NCBI GenBank assembly: GCA_021234155.1
Contig: JAJEKV010000041.1
Span: forward strand, 6,890,917-6,954,916
From: Isoetes taiwanensis
Lineage: Eukaryota; Streptophyta; Lycopodiopsida; Isoetales; Isoetaceae
Reading direction: 5' to 3'
Length of the DNA: 64,000 nucleotides
The position numbers and the translations under genes were made by a program. Shown in pieces: positions 44,300-55,899 of the stretch. Position 1 is the stretch's first letter; each line of letters opens with the position of its first letter. A model generated the notes under the pieces. That model had not been told where the DNA came from, made no database searches, and saw nothing but the letters and a program-made list of their open reading frames with translations.

Positions 44300-45991
44300 C
44301 CGGAGGATTGAGAGCCTAGTAAATTTCTTCTTGAGCTTGTTGATCCAGAGGAGTGGAGGACGTCGCTGCTTGCTGAGGTCTCTGTTGTTGAGGTGGCCGT
44401 AGTGGCTTTCTCAGAACAGGACGTGGGCCTTGTTTGCCATTGGCAACCCATAGCTGATAAGCCGTGAGTCAGACTGAGGAAGTTTGATTTGTTCCCGGAA
44501 GTTGAACTTGGACTTGAGGAAGTTGAGGGCATGCCATGGTGGTATGACCTCATTCGTGGCAACGATAACACTGAGCCTTGGAAGGATCAAAAGGTTGACG
44601 GGGGCCTTGACCCCGAGATTGCTGAGGATTCTGAGATTGTTGATATTGCTGAGGTTGCTGAGCTTGTTGATATTGCTGAGGTGGATACGATTACTGCTGT
44701 TGTGGCGTGGTTTGCACCTGAAAAACCATCTTCTGTCGGAAGGGTGTCGGATGAGAACGAGTACATTCTTCCGTGGCATGATTGCACATGTTGCACCGTT
44801 TACAATGAGGAGGACCATTGGTGGAGTTGCATTCATTGGCAAGATGACCTTGATATTTACAGATGTGACACCAGATCTGAGTGCGCTGAGGAGTAGCTGG
44901 TTGAGGCTGAACCGCATTCTGAGGAACCATGATGGGGGGCATGAAAGGTAGTTTCGTGAGGGCAACACCTCATGAAGAGACGTTGACTGAATGATTTGCT
45001 CCAAAGTCTTGGGACGCAGGTACTCGGTCATGAGACGAATGGCAGGAGGAAGTCCTTGCAGAAACCAGACGAGAATCTGGCTTTGCGTGGGGTACTCTTG
45101 GAGCTTGCTGACCAGAATGTGTAGGCGATCCGCAAAATCACGCGCAGACTCCGTGGGTTGTTGTTGAAGATCATTGAGTTGCTTGAGCAGGAGTTGATCA
45201 TCATCTGTGGTGCCATAATGAGAGAGAAACGCAGTCTTCATCTCTTGTCAGTTTTGTTTCCAGTGGCTTTTGTTGACCATGAGCCACTGATGAGGGGTGC
45301 CTTGCAGCGTGGTAGAAACGATGTGGAAATTGAGTTGAGGTTGAGCGTGGCCATTGAGGATAGCCAGGGCCTCAAATTCCTCCATATGAGCTTGTGCACT
45401 TTGATCCAGAGGCTTCCCTTTAGTATTTCCAAAGGTGGGATACGTGAGTTTGAGATTTCAAGGCGTCATAGGAACAGAAAAACTCGGAGGTCCAGAGAGA
45501 GGAGCATCCGGTGGCGATGGACCATGGGAGCCCTCTTCATTAAGCTTGAGATCAGTGAGATTGTAGACAGGAAGGGCGTGCTGAAAAGATGGGGAGGTCT
45601 GATATTCGTGGACATGGGGAGGGCCGAAAGAGACATGAGGGTAGCCCATCCCAGCAGGAGGAGAAGAAGGTTGCGAAGGCAAAGGGGTGTGACCGGAGGG
45701 GATATGAATGTAGGTGCTTTTTGGAGTTTGTAAATAGTGAGGAGTGGGCTGAACGGGGGTATGTTGTGGTGACTGGGGTTAAGAGTAATGCTTACACACA
45801 GGGGGAGACCTTGGGCGAGAATGAACACGAGGAGTAGGCGGTGTCGACTGTGCTCTTGAGCGGACACGACCTCCTTCAATATTATAATTAGTGTCATACA
45901 TATCTCGAGCAGCTTCGCGACACTGATGGCGCTCCAAGCGAGCCTCCATTTGGCAAAAAAGTTCTTCAGGAGTGAAAGCGCGAGCAGACAT
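44300..45991 (-). pseudogene. Family B copy B2: gag with two zinc knuckles
   Basis: Start ATG at 45989-45991 (MSARAFTPEELFCQMEARLERH). A frame change is needed around 45780 and 45460. The gag core runs from ~45240 (MKTAFLSHYGTTDDDQLLLKQLNDLQ; ESARDFADRLHILVSKLQEY). Two intact CCHC knuckles (CHICKYQGHLANEC, CKRCNMCNHATEEC) lie at about 44860-44760. More complete than in B1. Confidence 0.8.
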
Positions 45992-46019
45992 AGTGAAGAG
46001 AAGGAAAGAAGAAAGATCA

Positions 46020-46037
46020 GACCCGGCAGCGGCGACA
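46020..46037 (-). promoter_or_regulatory. B2 primer-binding site, tRNA-Asp type (degenerate)
   Basis: One base after the LTR end, the minus strand reads TGTCGCCGCTGCCGGGT. This is close to the tRNA-Asp primer site typical of Athila-like elements (from memory TGGCGCCGTTGCCGGGG). No comparable match follows the B1 5' LTR. Confidence 0.55.
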
Positions 46038-46038
46038 G

Positions 46039-46187
46039 TGTTTAGGGTCTGGGTTCGGGATCTCCTGTGGCAAGGAACAGAAAAGGAGAATAGGAAAAAC
46101 AACAACAAACATTGAAGATAATGATGCTTCCTTGATATCATTGAGTGTACATGAGCTCTCGAAAATCGAGAGAAAGACCAGAGACAC
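46039..46187 (-). mobile_element. 5' LTR of B2, truncated to its last ~150 bp
   Basis: Matches the 3' LTR from 36001 up to about 36215, allowing a ~60-bp gap, then breaks into family A gag at ~46187. The missing LTR start (~390 bp) and the missing part of A2 show one deletion across the element boundary. Confidence 0.75.
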
Positions 46188-46390
46188 TGTTCCTTGCAAG
46201 TTGACTGCTTTAGACTCTGCTTCTGACACTGTCTTGGGGTTTATTGCTCTCACCAACTTCCTAATCTCCTCGTTCAAGCCTTCAATGTACCCCTCTACTG
46301 CATGCCTTTCGCTCAACTTCGGCACATGAATGTTTGTGTATAGGAACAAATACTTCTCCTTTCTCTCAGATAAAGAGTGGACTGCATTAA
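46188..46390 (-). pseudogene. Family A copy A2: gag C-terminal fragment
   Basis: The minus strand encodes HVPKLSERHAVEGYIEGLN and EEIRKLVRAINPKTVSEAE, a typical end of a gypsy gag core. It belongs to the same element as 33870-36000: same strand, correct order, interrupted by B2. The gag zinc knuckle and protease start, which should lie between, are deleted. Confidence 0.6.
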
Positions 46391-46520
46391 GACAGATAAA
46401 GAGGGGACTGCAATAAGACAGGATAAGGCCAATATTTTTCATTTCCAAATGACAAAATTTATTATACCCTTATTTTTTGTGTAGTTTATCTCAGTTTATT
46501 TTTTGTGTAGTTTATCCCAA
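46363..46520. repeat. Two short tandem duplications
   Basis: CAGATAAAGAG-GGACTGCA-TAAGA occurs twice at 46366-46428, and TATTTTTTGTGTAGTTTATC twice at 46467-46516. They mark the right edge of the retrotransposon block. Confidence 0.5.
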
Positions 46521-47300
46521 ACTGAGAATTGCTTTTATCACCTAAATATATGCTCATGAAGGATTTATGGTACACATAGAGAAAATGTTGTTTTCTAATA
46601 TGCATGCTAAATTCCTAGACTTGTGTATCTTATATATTTTCTGCTATGTACAATGGTAATGGCATGATTTTGTGATATGATCTGATGGTATGGGAAGGCA
46701 GGGACATCAAGAATAAATCTACTGCGGCACTGTAGCAATGAAGTGAAATTAAGTTGACGCCTTAATGCCTAGGTGAACGTTGCCTCTTAAAAGTTTTTGC
46801 AGGTGGTCCAAATGTGTAGGAAAGAGTGAGTTACTTTAATTTGCTATTAGATATTTACTACAAATTTAACTTATAACTACATGCTCTAAAGAATAGTTGC
46901 CCAAATATTTATTCTAGACTCTCCATCTATGCAAGTCCATTTCGATTACAATGTGTAATGTTACATGCTTGACGTCTTACACAATCTTGAAGTATAGCCA
47001 TAACTTTATCAATCTACAAATTTGACCAGATTATGTATATCTTGTGCCAATATGATTTTTACAAGCACATTATCTATAACAAGTACGCTCGTGCATGCAT
47101 CCATTGTCCACCTGCGATTCCACCACACAGACATTACAATCATATGTGTCTATAATACCAACATCCAATTTCTCACTGGGTGTGTTTTGTAAGGTCTGCA
47201 TGTGCCTATATCACTAACTCAGTGCCACTTATCATCAACTGCAAAAGTGATTTTTATGGTCACATCTACTGCAACTTGGAATCTAGCAATATTAATGCAG
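46521..47300. other. AT-rich interval without a gene
   Basis: No coherent frame and no repeat family recognised. It may be intron or upstream DNA of the broken gene that follows. Confidence 0.4.
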
Positions 47301-47329
47301 AAGATATGGAGTTGTTCTTTATTATAAGA

Positions 47330-48545
47330 ACTTTTCAAGCATGCGGCATGGTCTCATTGATTTTTGGCACTCTGGGAGCCAGACTTAAGAATGCCTTAGG
47401 CAATTTACCACCACAAGGCTTGAATGATTTTTACAACGATCTTTTAGACATCATAGAAGAGGTCAGCAAGATTGAAGATGTTAAAAAAGCCAGGAAAGAA
47501 TATAAGGATAAAATAGCACGTATCTGCAAAGAACTTATTGATAATTCTGAAACTTCAGACATTTCTATCGAGTGTGAAGCTTTTCCGGCTGTGAGTACAG
47601 GTAATCAGATTCGTATGCTTTTTACATGAAATATATATATATATCCTTAAGACATTTATCCTCTGCATCGTGCAAGAACCCATCTGTCGGATTCAGAATA
47701 TAATCAATGCATTTGAAATGGATACCAACACCACTAAGGGTATATTAAGGCATACCCGTATCCAATGCCAATCCATGTCCCCAAGACTACTTGTTCATAA
47801 TGGCCTTGCAGGGAGACAAGGGGAGCTGCATAGAGTGTTAATCACAAGTGGTGATGACTCTACAATATATATTGACAGGGTATGTCGGAATGATGCATAA
47901 TAAAAAACAGATGGGTGATCTGCAGGAAGTCGATGTGAGATTTTTTGTCGTGCCAGCATATGAGGTGGATACATTATATTGCCAGGCGTGATCACTTTTA
48001 TGATGCAATGATATACAGACCCCTAACGAATCCACTTCCATTCATTCCATTTATTGAACATGTGAATAATAAAAACTTCCTTGCAGAGCTAACTGGAGGA
48101 TCTGGTGATGTGATCAGAATGAGGGAAGAAGCTATCCCATGTATGCTTCTTAGAAAACAAAAAGTCATTTCATTGCACAATATCATTTTTAATTAGAGCT
48201 GATATTGCATTATCAGTTGGAACCGTTGTTACCAAGCATAAATCAGCTTGCCATTGTTAATCTATACCAAGAAAGTCAACAACTAGCTTTGGCAATAAGG
48301 AGATGTTTCAGAACCTGATTTCTAAGTCCACTTTAAAGGCCAGTGTTATTTACAAGCCAGTTGATAGGAATGGCATAGAAGTACCTGAACGGCGAGAAGA
48401 TTATACCCTTTTAGCATTGTCAGCCATTAATATACCAAATCCATCTGAATTAAGGTTGAATTGTGATCCTTGCAATGCATCTCTTAATCTCTGCATTGTA
48501 GAATCAGATGTAAACTCGAGGAATGGCGTCAAAACACTTGCTTGA
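47330..48545 (+). pseudogene. Broken multi-exon gene of unknown function
   Basis: Protein-like pieces follow each other in order: LNDFYNDLLDIIEEVSKIED...CKELIDNSE (to a GT donor at 47601), EPICRIQNIINAFEMDTN...GLAGRQGELHRVLITSGDDS (47677-47879), EVDVRFFVVPAYEVDTLY, then, one frame over, ARRDHFYDAMIYRPLTNPLPFI, LEPLLPSINQLAIVNLYQ, and in another frame QNLISKSTLKASVIYKPVD to SLNLCIVESDV (stop at 48545). The first splice joins in phase; later joins need frame changes at ~47890, ~47975 and ~48305, so the gene looks dead or the sequence has indels. I do not recognise the family. Confidence 0.5.
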
Positions 48546-49343
48546 AGCTCCCTTTGCGAAAGAGCATTGGCAGTTGAATAGTTTATCATGCCATCAAAAA
48601 GCCCTATAGCTTTAGTTACTCTCCTTTAGGGCCCTGGCAAATGCAATTTTAGCTGCATAATTTATCCACCACGGAATCACATAGAAAGGGTACATGTTGA
48701 AATCGTGTTTAGTCTGATGTTGTACTTCCATCTTCAAATGCAAGTACCTACCTGGCTTAGAAAATAACCCCTAGGTTCCATAGCACTTAAAGTTCGTATC
48801 TCATTGTGAAGTCAACTGGGCTTAACTTCATAAACCTGCAAAAAGAACAAGTAGTTGATGAACTGTATTAGATACGCAACACTCCTTTGAAGCATGTTGC
48901 ACTCTCCAAGTAATGCATTCTATCCAGCAAAGCAGAGAAGAAATTTGTTGACAGTATTAAAAAAACATACCACAGCTAGACATGCAAGCAGCTTGCCTTC
49001 ACTTGCAGTATTCCAATTTTATCTGCAGTAGTCCAGCTTCACCTTCTACCACACAAACAAACCAAAACAATTCAAGAAATTCAAGAACATAATGTTTGAC
49101 ACCCTTCCGTTTGAATTCCTTCCATATCTTCTTGCCAAAACAAGTGCCATGCTGGACCATTCTGGACAAATAAAGGTGTTTGGACTCTGCACCATATGGG
49201 TTGTACAAGCCTTCCAATTCATGGATTCATTTGATATGACAAATCTTGATGCATGAATCACCAACCCTGCTTTGCTCTGTCTGAGTACCTTCCTCTTGAT
49301 GTCTGGCTCAAAAGCAGATAACATGTTTAAAATTACTCTTCCC
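48546..49343. other. Intergenic interval
   Basis: No gene seen. Two minus-strand frames near 49000-49350 lack coding character. Confidence 0.35.
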
Positions 49344-49925
49344 CTAAGGGACAAAAAAGAAATTGGAAGAACTTGAAACTACAGAAGAATCTGAACCGAC
49401 AATAGGATCTTCTCTCATCCTAGATCTATACAATAAGCTGAATTTTCCTCTAGATAGGAAGCATATTGCATATTGAAGCACCGTTCCTAAATGAGAGTTC
49501 ATGACACATGAAAGCTTGAAAACAACTAAGTCTAAGAATAAGCCAGCATTCCTTGCAAAATCTGCAATGTCTCCGATTAACATATTCTGATCAAAGCTAT
49601 GTCCTCCCTTCAGACCATTGCTTGCAGCAATGAGATTACCATTTGTGGTACCTTTTTGTTTTCCAGCATTACGAATAAGAAAATACCTGCAGACTGTTAA
49701 GACAGGGTCTAAAAAATCCTCCATTCCCTTGGCATGAGCAAATTCCAGCAAAGCCATAAGTTTGTTCACTACATGAAGCTTTGAGAGGAGCTTCGTTTCC
49801 ACTTCTGGCGAACACACTACGAACAGACACGGCCTCCCAACAACAGGAACATGAAAGTGAAAAGAACGACAAATGAAAGTGAAAAGAAAGAGCCGGATCT
49901 GCCATAGCCGAGTTGTGAAAGGCAC
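49344..49925 (-). CDS. Exon-like ORF of unknown function
   Basis: An open minus-strand frame with a protein-like core: VETKLLSKLHVVNKLMALLEF and GMEDFLDPVLTVCRYFLIRN. A plausible donor (CTGCAG|GTATTT) follows LTVCR near 49686, so the real exon may end there. It is divergent from the CPBP gene, with ~320 bp between. Leucine-rich helices suggest an alpha-helical repeat protein, but no family is assigned. Confidence 0.35.
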   Translation of the reverse strand: MPFTTRLWQIRLFLFTFICRSFHFHVPVVGRPCLFVVCSPEVETKLLSKLHVVNKLMALLEFAHAKGMEDFLDPVLTVCRYFLIRNAGKQKGTTNGNLIAASNGLKGGHSFDQNMLIGDIADFARNAGLFLDLVVFKLSCVMNSHLGTVLQYAICFLSRGKFSLLYRSRMREDPIVGSDSSVVSSSSNFFFVP

Positions 49926-50022
49926 GGCAGAGATTTTTTTTGAGTTTTCTAATTTCCGTGGCCGTAGGATTCGAAATTAGAGAATCGGACGGCTGCTAAT
50001 GATTTTGGGTGACATGGCACGA

Positions 50023-50030
50023 CACGTGGC
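50023..50030. promoter_or_regulatory. G-box / ABRE-like element
   Basis: CACGTGGC lies in the ~320-bp gap between two divergent ORFs, 219 bp before the CPBP start codon. G-boxes bind plant bZIP and bHLH factors in light and ABA responses. Function here is inferred from sequence only. Confidence 0.4.
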
Positions 50031-50248
50031 ATAGCTAGAATTGAGGAAAGTGGGGAGGGGGGTTAGGCAACCCTGCCTAGCCAAACGTAATTAAACGTGA
50101 AAAAGTAATCAAACGTGATTGTGATTTGACTAGTTTTAAACTTGGGACTTTTAATTTGAACCGGATTTTTTTTAGATCAATCCTACAACTTTGTTTCTCG
50201 TGATGCGGAACTCGTCCCTTTGCTCAGGCAATACTGGATATCTTATCC

Positions 50249-50527
50249 ATGGCGGCAGTCACTTCGGCTGTGGTATTAATAGAACCTAGAATTCAGATGC
50301 AATGTCGCAGCGATGTGCCACAATATCGCCTGAAACAGAGCAGTCAGGGCGGGCGTTTATTGCTGCAAAAGTATAGAAGATTATTGGCTCCATTTCCTCG
50401 CAATTGTGGATTGGTATGTACTACTATGATAAGTTATTACGGAATCTTTCATATCCCTTTGAGCTTTGGAGGTCTGCCTATTGCAGAACGTTTTTTACCG
50501 CTAGACGTGACTAATCCACTTATCAAG
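50249..50527 (+). CDS. CPBP-family (CAAX-protease-like) membrane protein, exon 1
   Basis: ATG 50249 starts a 93-codon exon ending NPLIK|GTAGGA (phase 0). The first ~50 residues are rich in Ser, Arg, Gln and Leu with few acids, as in a plastid transit peptide. SFGGLPIAERFLPLDV resembles the segment before the first membrane helix in plant CPBP proteins. Exons 2 and 3 follow at 57681 and 58891, giving a total near 276 residues, usual for the family. The 7153-bp intron contains a decayed copia element. Gene assignment rests on exon 3 motifs; linkage of exon 1 is inferred from phase, order and spacing. Confidence 0.65.
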
Positions 50528-52488
50528 GTAGGAATTTGGTTTCCATTTTAATTTGAATAATTGCACGGGCTCTGTTGCGTATTTTGCACTTATTGTGAAG
50601 TCTAATGCGATTCTTTTCTAAGATAGATGTCAATCACATTAAAGTCTCAAGGCCATCCTTGTATGCAGCTTGTTGGAGGTCATTTATCTCACAATTACTC
50701 AGCTAGATCTTTCTTATACTTCGTTGGAAACTGGTTTATAGAACATCCTAAGATAAGCTAAGAGCGTGTTACAGCCTGTACAGGGTCTACAGGGAGGTAC
50801 TTTTGAATACCGATCCAGACATAGCTAGAACTGATTTTGGATCAAAGAAAATCATAGATTATGTGTCCGATCTATGCCTCCCTATTTGGAGACAATGCAC
50901 TCATATGGAGTGGAAGGCAAGCTCCTTTTTGTCCTAGTACAACATAGGCAGAGTTAAATGCCAGTGTACGGCTACACAGGAAGCAATTTGGTCGAGTGGT
51001 AACTTCACACATATCGGAAGACTAAGAATTTGTGCATTCAATGGAGCTGAATGACATGCAAAGCAAAGTAGCATCCCCTCAAAAGGCATGTTGTGTGCTT
51101 TGTTAGGGAACAGCTCCAATCTAGGATGAGATAGTATTGTTGTCCTATTTGCCAACAGTTCTGTTTGCCAATGAGAAAGAATGAGACTTGTTGTGCAGCA
51201 TTAGTCATCAATTGATGACGGGGCAGTAGTAATGCTGATTGATTCAAACCCTTCCCCTCATCATTGACATTGGTGGTGTGTATATCAGCTCACATGAATG
51301 TACCGTTAATGCCAGATATACAAGCAACTCCTTGATGTAACGCAGTTCATTGTTTTGCAACAGGTATCCAAAGCCCACCTATAACAACCTCACGTTGAAT
51401 GTTGTGTTCATCTCTTTTCTAGCTTAATCAAGTGTGATTACAAATTATGCAAACTATACATTCATCATGGCAGTTTTCCTTTTACCTTTGGTTCTTTGAA
51501 TCCTCCATCATGGCAGTTTTACTTTTACGTTTGGTTCTTTGAATCCTCCATTGAGAAATTTGATGACTGGGTATCATTACCAGGAAGCCAAGTGCTCTAT
51601 GCCGGGCCACTGATCCCTTTTCGTCCACCAGGTTCCTTCAAAATTGTACCATAGACATTCATTCCAACGCTCCTCCTTAATGGGTACACTTTGCTCATCT
51701 GTCTGGAAGCACTTGCATCCTCCAACGTGAACATGGCCCAATCTGATGCCATGTTAGGACCTGGGGGACGCCGAGCGCCCTACCACTGAATTACAGGCCT
51801 GGTTGTTCATTTGCAAGTTGGCGTTAAATTATGGCAATCAAATTGAGTGGCATCCTGCCACGTAACAATTAACATGCAAGTTTGCTTCCTTAAAAAGAAG
51901 GAGTTGGAAGCATTATGTCCTCAATATTTTTCCACAGCTACGCAGCTTCCTAATGGGTTTAGTAAGCCATTAGCAGGTTCAAGTAAATTCAATAAATGAA
52001 AACTCTGCTTGCTGAGTGCAAGCTAAAGGGAGAAAAAAAAAGAGACTGATCGAAAGATTCTAAAGACCTAAGGGGTTTGAGACCAATTATATACAACATT
52101 TTGCCTTTGAATCTGCAAGGAGGGCAAGAGCTGTTTGCGATAAAATCTGCTCCAAGGTAAGTCTTGATACCAGCATCTCAGCATCTGACGCCTTTTGTTC
52201 TTCTTATCCCTCCTGCTTCTGTTTACTTCCTAGTGTGACTCCTTTTCTTTGGTGAGCTATGTTAGAAGTGTTGACTAAATGCTAAGTAAAAGACGAGAGA
52301 GATATAAAGAAAGAAAGTGATCTCTATCAATGAAATGAGTGCAGATCTGTAACACAGCAAAAAGAAAAGAAAAGTCTCTCCTCCCAGCCATGGATTAGTA
52401 ACTCAAAGAAGAAGCTAAACACAAGAAGCACTCCAATGTCATTTTGACAAATTAGAACAAAATTTGCACGAGAATGATCAGCAACACA
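50528..52488. other. Intron 1 of the CPBP gene, 5' part
   Basis: No gene seen. A 43-bp unit (ATCATGGCAGTTTTCCTTTT...) is duplicated in tandem at 51464-51549 with two mismatches. Confidence 0.5.
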
Positions 52489-52685
52489 TGTTAGATATGT
52501 TATGTTAGATATGTTAGATAATGTGAAACATATGGTCTAGAGTTACACGTGTCACCGCTAGAGTTACATGTGTCATCCTAGCAGTGACAGTGACACGTTA
52601 TGTGTATGGCGCATTAGATTATTAGTCTTGTACTTTCACAACAATTATTAATTCCTTGTGTCGCATCTCCCTTGTGCTCAGTCCA
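52489..52685 (+). mobile_element. 5' LTR of a Ty1/copia element
   Basis: A short LTR (~197 bp) from TGTTAGATATG to GTCCA, ended four bases before a canonical primer site. The start is uncertain because TGTTAGATA is repeated locally (52489, 52504). No 3' LTR was found downstream, so the element is truncated at its 3' end. Confidence 0.6.
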
Positions 52686-52689
52686 AATA

Positions 52690-52702
52690 TGGTATCAGAG
52701 CC
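52690..52702 (+). promoter_or_regulatory. Primer-binding site, initiator-Met tRNA
   Basis: TGGTATCAGAGCC, the standard plant copia primer site complementary to the 3' end of tRNA-iMet. Confidence 0.9.
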
Positions 52703-53203
52703 GACTCAAGGAGGATCGATCGGGAAGGAGGAGGTTCGACCGTAAAGGAGACCTCAACGGAATGAAGGAGAAGAAGCAAGTTTGTAAAGCCAGAGTGCCG
52801 AAACCAAAATAGCCTTGTTTCAAGAAAAAGGGTCTTCCAATGTCAAACTTGGACGAGCCTTTTTTTTTTGCCGAGACATCAATGTAGAGGCAAATTTGAT
52901 GGAGAATTCATCCGGAATTGATCAAAGGGAATTTGTTTCTCAAAATTGATCGAGGACGTCTGTGTATTTGGCAAAGAAGGAATTTGCATGTTTTGTGTGA
53001 AGGAATTGCTTACACGGAGAGAACTTTTTCTCTAGTTGCTCTAAGAAAACCTTTAGCAAGCTAGAATCTCAGAATTGGTCAGTGTAGCTCCTGCAGTTGA
53101 TTAAGGGTGAAAGAGATTTTGGGTTGAAGAATCCTACAGTTGATCAAGGGTGAAAGAGATTTTGGGTTGGCTTCTTCTAAGAGGTGATAATGCTATTGCA
53201 GTC

Positions 53204-53598
53204 ATGGATCCCTTCAAGTTCTCCACAAATGCGAAGCTAACTGCATCAAATTATAAATCATGAAAAAGTTTCATGACAAACTATTTGATTTATAATAAGA
53301 TGGGAGAAGTATTGAAAGCGGATTTTTGCAGCACTGAGGATTCAAACAAATTTGCAGAAATGAATTCCGCGGCTTGTCGCATTGGTCAAAATGTCATGCG
53401 ATGCAATGAAACAGTTGGAAACCAGTTGGATAAGTTCGATGAATTTCAGGACTTATGGAAATATCTGGACCAATCTTTTGCTGTCAAGGGACAGGCTTCT
53501 CAGATGATGCTAAAAGGGAAAATCCAGTTAGCAACCCTTGGTAATTTTCGCGGTATGTCTGAGTTTTTAAACCAGATTAAGTTTTGGGAGGCTTGATT
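53204..53598 (+). pseudogene. Copia element: gag
   Basis: The start MDPFKFSTNAKLTASNYKS is typical copia gag. A Trp codon is a stop (TGA) just after; the frame goes on with FMTNYLIYNKMGEVL, RCNETVGNQLDKFDEFQDLW and QASQMMLKGKIQLATLGNF. A frame change follows ~53595. The leader just before contains a 43-bp tandem duplication (53089-53174). Confidence 0.8.
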
Positions 53599-53819
53599 AT
53601 AATGTTGGCTGATGGAAATTTATTAGAACAAGATATTATTCAAGAAATTTTGATAAACTTGCCTCCACATTCTGATATTATAGCAGGGAAATCAGATTTG
53701 ATGAGACAATAGTTCAAATATTGTCTCATCAAACAAAAGCAGAAGCATTTAGAACATTTAAATTACTCCCAAGGCCACTCCTTCTAACCCTGATAAAACC
53801 TCTACCGGCCAGAGGTCTT

Positions 53820-54420
53820 ATCTTATGTTCCCAAATCTGAGCAGAAATCAAAATTTGATAAAAGAAATTTTAAATGCTACAATTGTGGAGAAAACGGACA
53901 CTTCAAGTATGATTGTCTTAAAGCGGAAAAGGACAAAGTTGTTGACAAGGCTAAGACTTCTAAACAGGAAGCTAGTACAGTTGATTGTGCATTCGAAGTT
54001 TGTCCTAATGAATACTTGAACCTAGCAGTTCATGAGATTTGTCTTGATGAAACATGAACTCATGAAACTTGTTCTGTTGATACAGCAGATGAAAGTTTTG
54101 ATGATACAACAGATGAAAGTTTGCATGTCGCACCTCAAAGTGTATTTCAACTGGTCGTATTTTGGATTCTAGTGCTATCACCACATGATAGGCAGCCAAG
54201 GTGATCTTACCAATGTTGAAGCTTGTATGGGAGGCCAAAGTTAAAATGAACCCAAGTTAAAATGGGAAATGGAGAAACGCTGCCTATCACAGGTAAGGGG
54301 AAGCTTGTTTTCCAAGCTTGTGATGCAATTGTGAAAAGGGTACGTGATGCCATGCTAAGGGGAAGCTTGTTTTCCAAGCCCCTGATGCAATTGTGAAAAA
54401 GGGTGCGTGATGCCATGCTA
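53820..54420 (+). pseudogene. Copia element: zinc knuckle and protease, with internal duplications
   Basis: The CCHC knuckle CYNCGENGHFKYDC is at 53874-53915. The protease site reads ILDSSAITT followed by a stop (54160-54185), where the family has a D-S/T-G triad, so the active site is lost. After it, a 62-bp unit (TAAGGGGAAGCTTGTTTTCC...) is repeated in tandem (54294-54417). Confidence 0.7.
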
Positions 54421-54599
54421 GTGCCACGTCACCATGCTAGTGCCAAGTTTGCAAACGATTTTGCTTAGTGTATCAAAATTTGATAAGGCAGGCAAACATT
54501 CTTTCTTTTTTGATGGTCGGGTCTATGTTTTAGGTAAGAATCCATTTGTGCATGACGACATCTATAAATATGATGTGCTAGTTGAGGCTGAATTGTGAA

Positions 54600-55460
54600 A
54601 TGGCTTGTACTATCTTGATGGGCAAGTCAAGTATGCTGAATTTGGGATGATGGCTCATACTTTGGAAAATGAGCATCTATGGTATCAACACTTTGGTCAT
54701 GTGGGAGAATTTGAAGATGGTCATTGGCTTGCCAAATCTAAAACCTTAAAAGTTGAGCTTCCCTGCATGCATTATTGGAAAACAACTTAATCTTCCTTAT
54801 CCTTCTCATGCGAGTCATAGAGCTACAAGACCATTGGAGCTACTGCACACTGATTTGTGTCATATGAAAGTTCCTTCTATAGGAGGAAAGTGATATTTTT
54901 TTAACTCTTATCGATGATTACAGCAAGTATACTTTGCACTTGAAGTCAGATATCTCGAAAAAATTGAAAGCTTTTAAAACTTGGATTGAAAGTCACACTG
55001 ATATAAAAATCAAAGCTCTTCGCAGCGATAAAGGATCTTCAATGCATCTGATGAATTCTTGCTGGAACATGGAATTTATGGGCAGCTAACAGTTCCTTTT
55101 GCTCAACAGAGAGGCGCAATAGGTCCTTGTTGGATCTTGTTCATGCAATGCTTGCACATGCCAAATTGCAGTTGATACAACTTGCTACTTGGCCAATAGA
55201 GCACTCACGAAAGCCGAAAATGGAAGGTCACCATTTGAGGCATTTTATAGGACTAAATTGCGTCGAAGTTAAAAGTGTTTGGATGAGTTGCATATGCATC
55301 TTTATGACTTGAGCAACTCAAAAATTCGGGAAATTGGATGATAGGGCTCTGAAGATCATTTGAAGGCCATTTTTATTGGGTATCCTTTGGAACTAAAGGG
55401 TTACAAACTCTCTGGTCCCATTACCAATAAAGTTATAATTAGCCGCAATGTTTAAGTGTC
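54600..55460 (+). pseudogene. Copia element: integrase
   Basis: Pre-integrase finger (HLWYQHFGHV...LPCMHYWK), core start (LELLHTDLCHMKVPSIGG; LIDDYSKYTLHL), KALRSDKGS around the second Asp, then TKAENGRSPFEAFY and a final KAIFIGYPLELKGYKL block. Multiple stops and frame changes. These are canonical copia integrase blocks in the right order. Confidence 0.75.
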
Positions 55461-55899
55461 TTAAAAATGCGACCTATGATGCGTCCATTTGGGCTGATAT
55501 GCCAGCTGATCAGTTTGATCACAATTTGTTGGTTGACGAACTTGTAGCAGCCCCAAGCCTTTTGAAGGAGCAGTCCCTGTTTCAGTTTCAGCCCCTTCAT
55601 CTTCTGCTGCCCCATCTTGATGATGTGGATTTGTATCCTGATGCATAGAAAGGTATATTACTAGTACTACCTGCTTTTGAGGGTAATCCTACTGATTATT
55701 ATGCTGAAACTAATCAGTCTTTAACACCTCAATTTGCTGCATGCACAAAATCTAAATACCAGCATAATTTTAGAGACGATGCATCTACTTCTCATGGAAA
55801 GGCAGTGTAATCTTGCTTTGCTTGCAATAGTTGTAGATCATAATGATCCTTGCTCATATTAGGATTCTTGCTCATACCAGGAAGGTGTTAAAGAGGAAA

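Noticed and set aside
49669-49905. Alternative minus-strand frame starting MADPALSF
   Set aside because: Composition is less protein-like than the overlapping 49344-49925 frame.
54005-54416. Minus-strand frames opposite the copia protease
   Set aside because: Shadows of the tandem duplication; no independent support.
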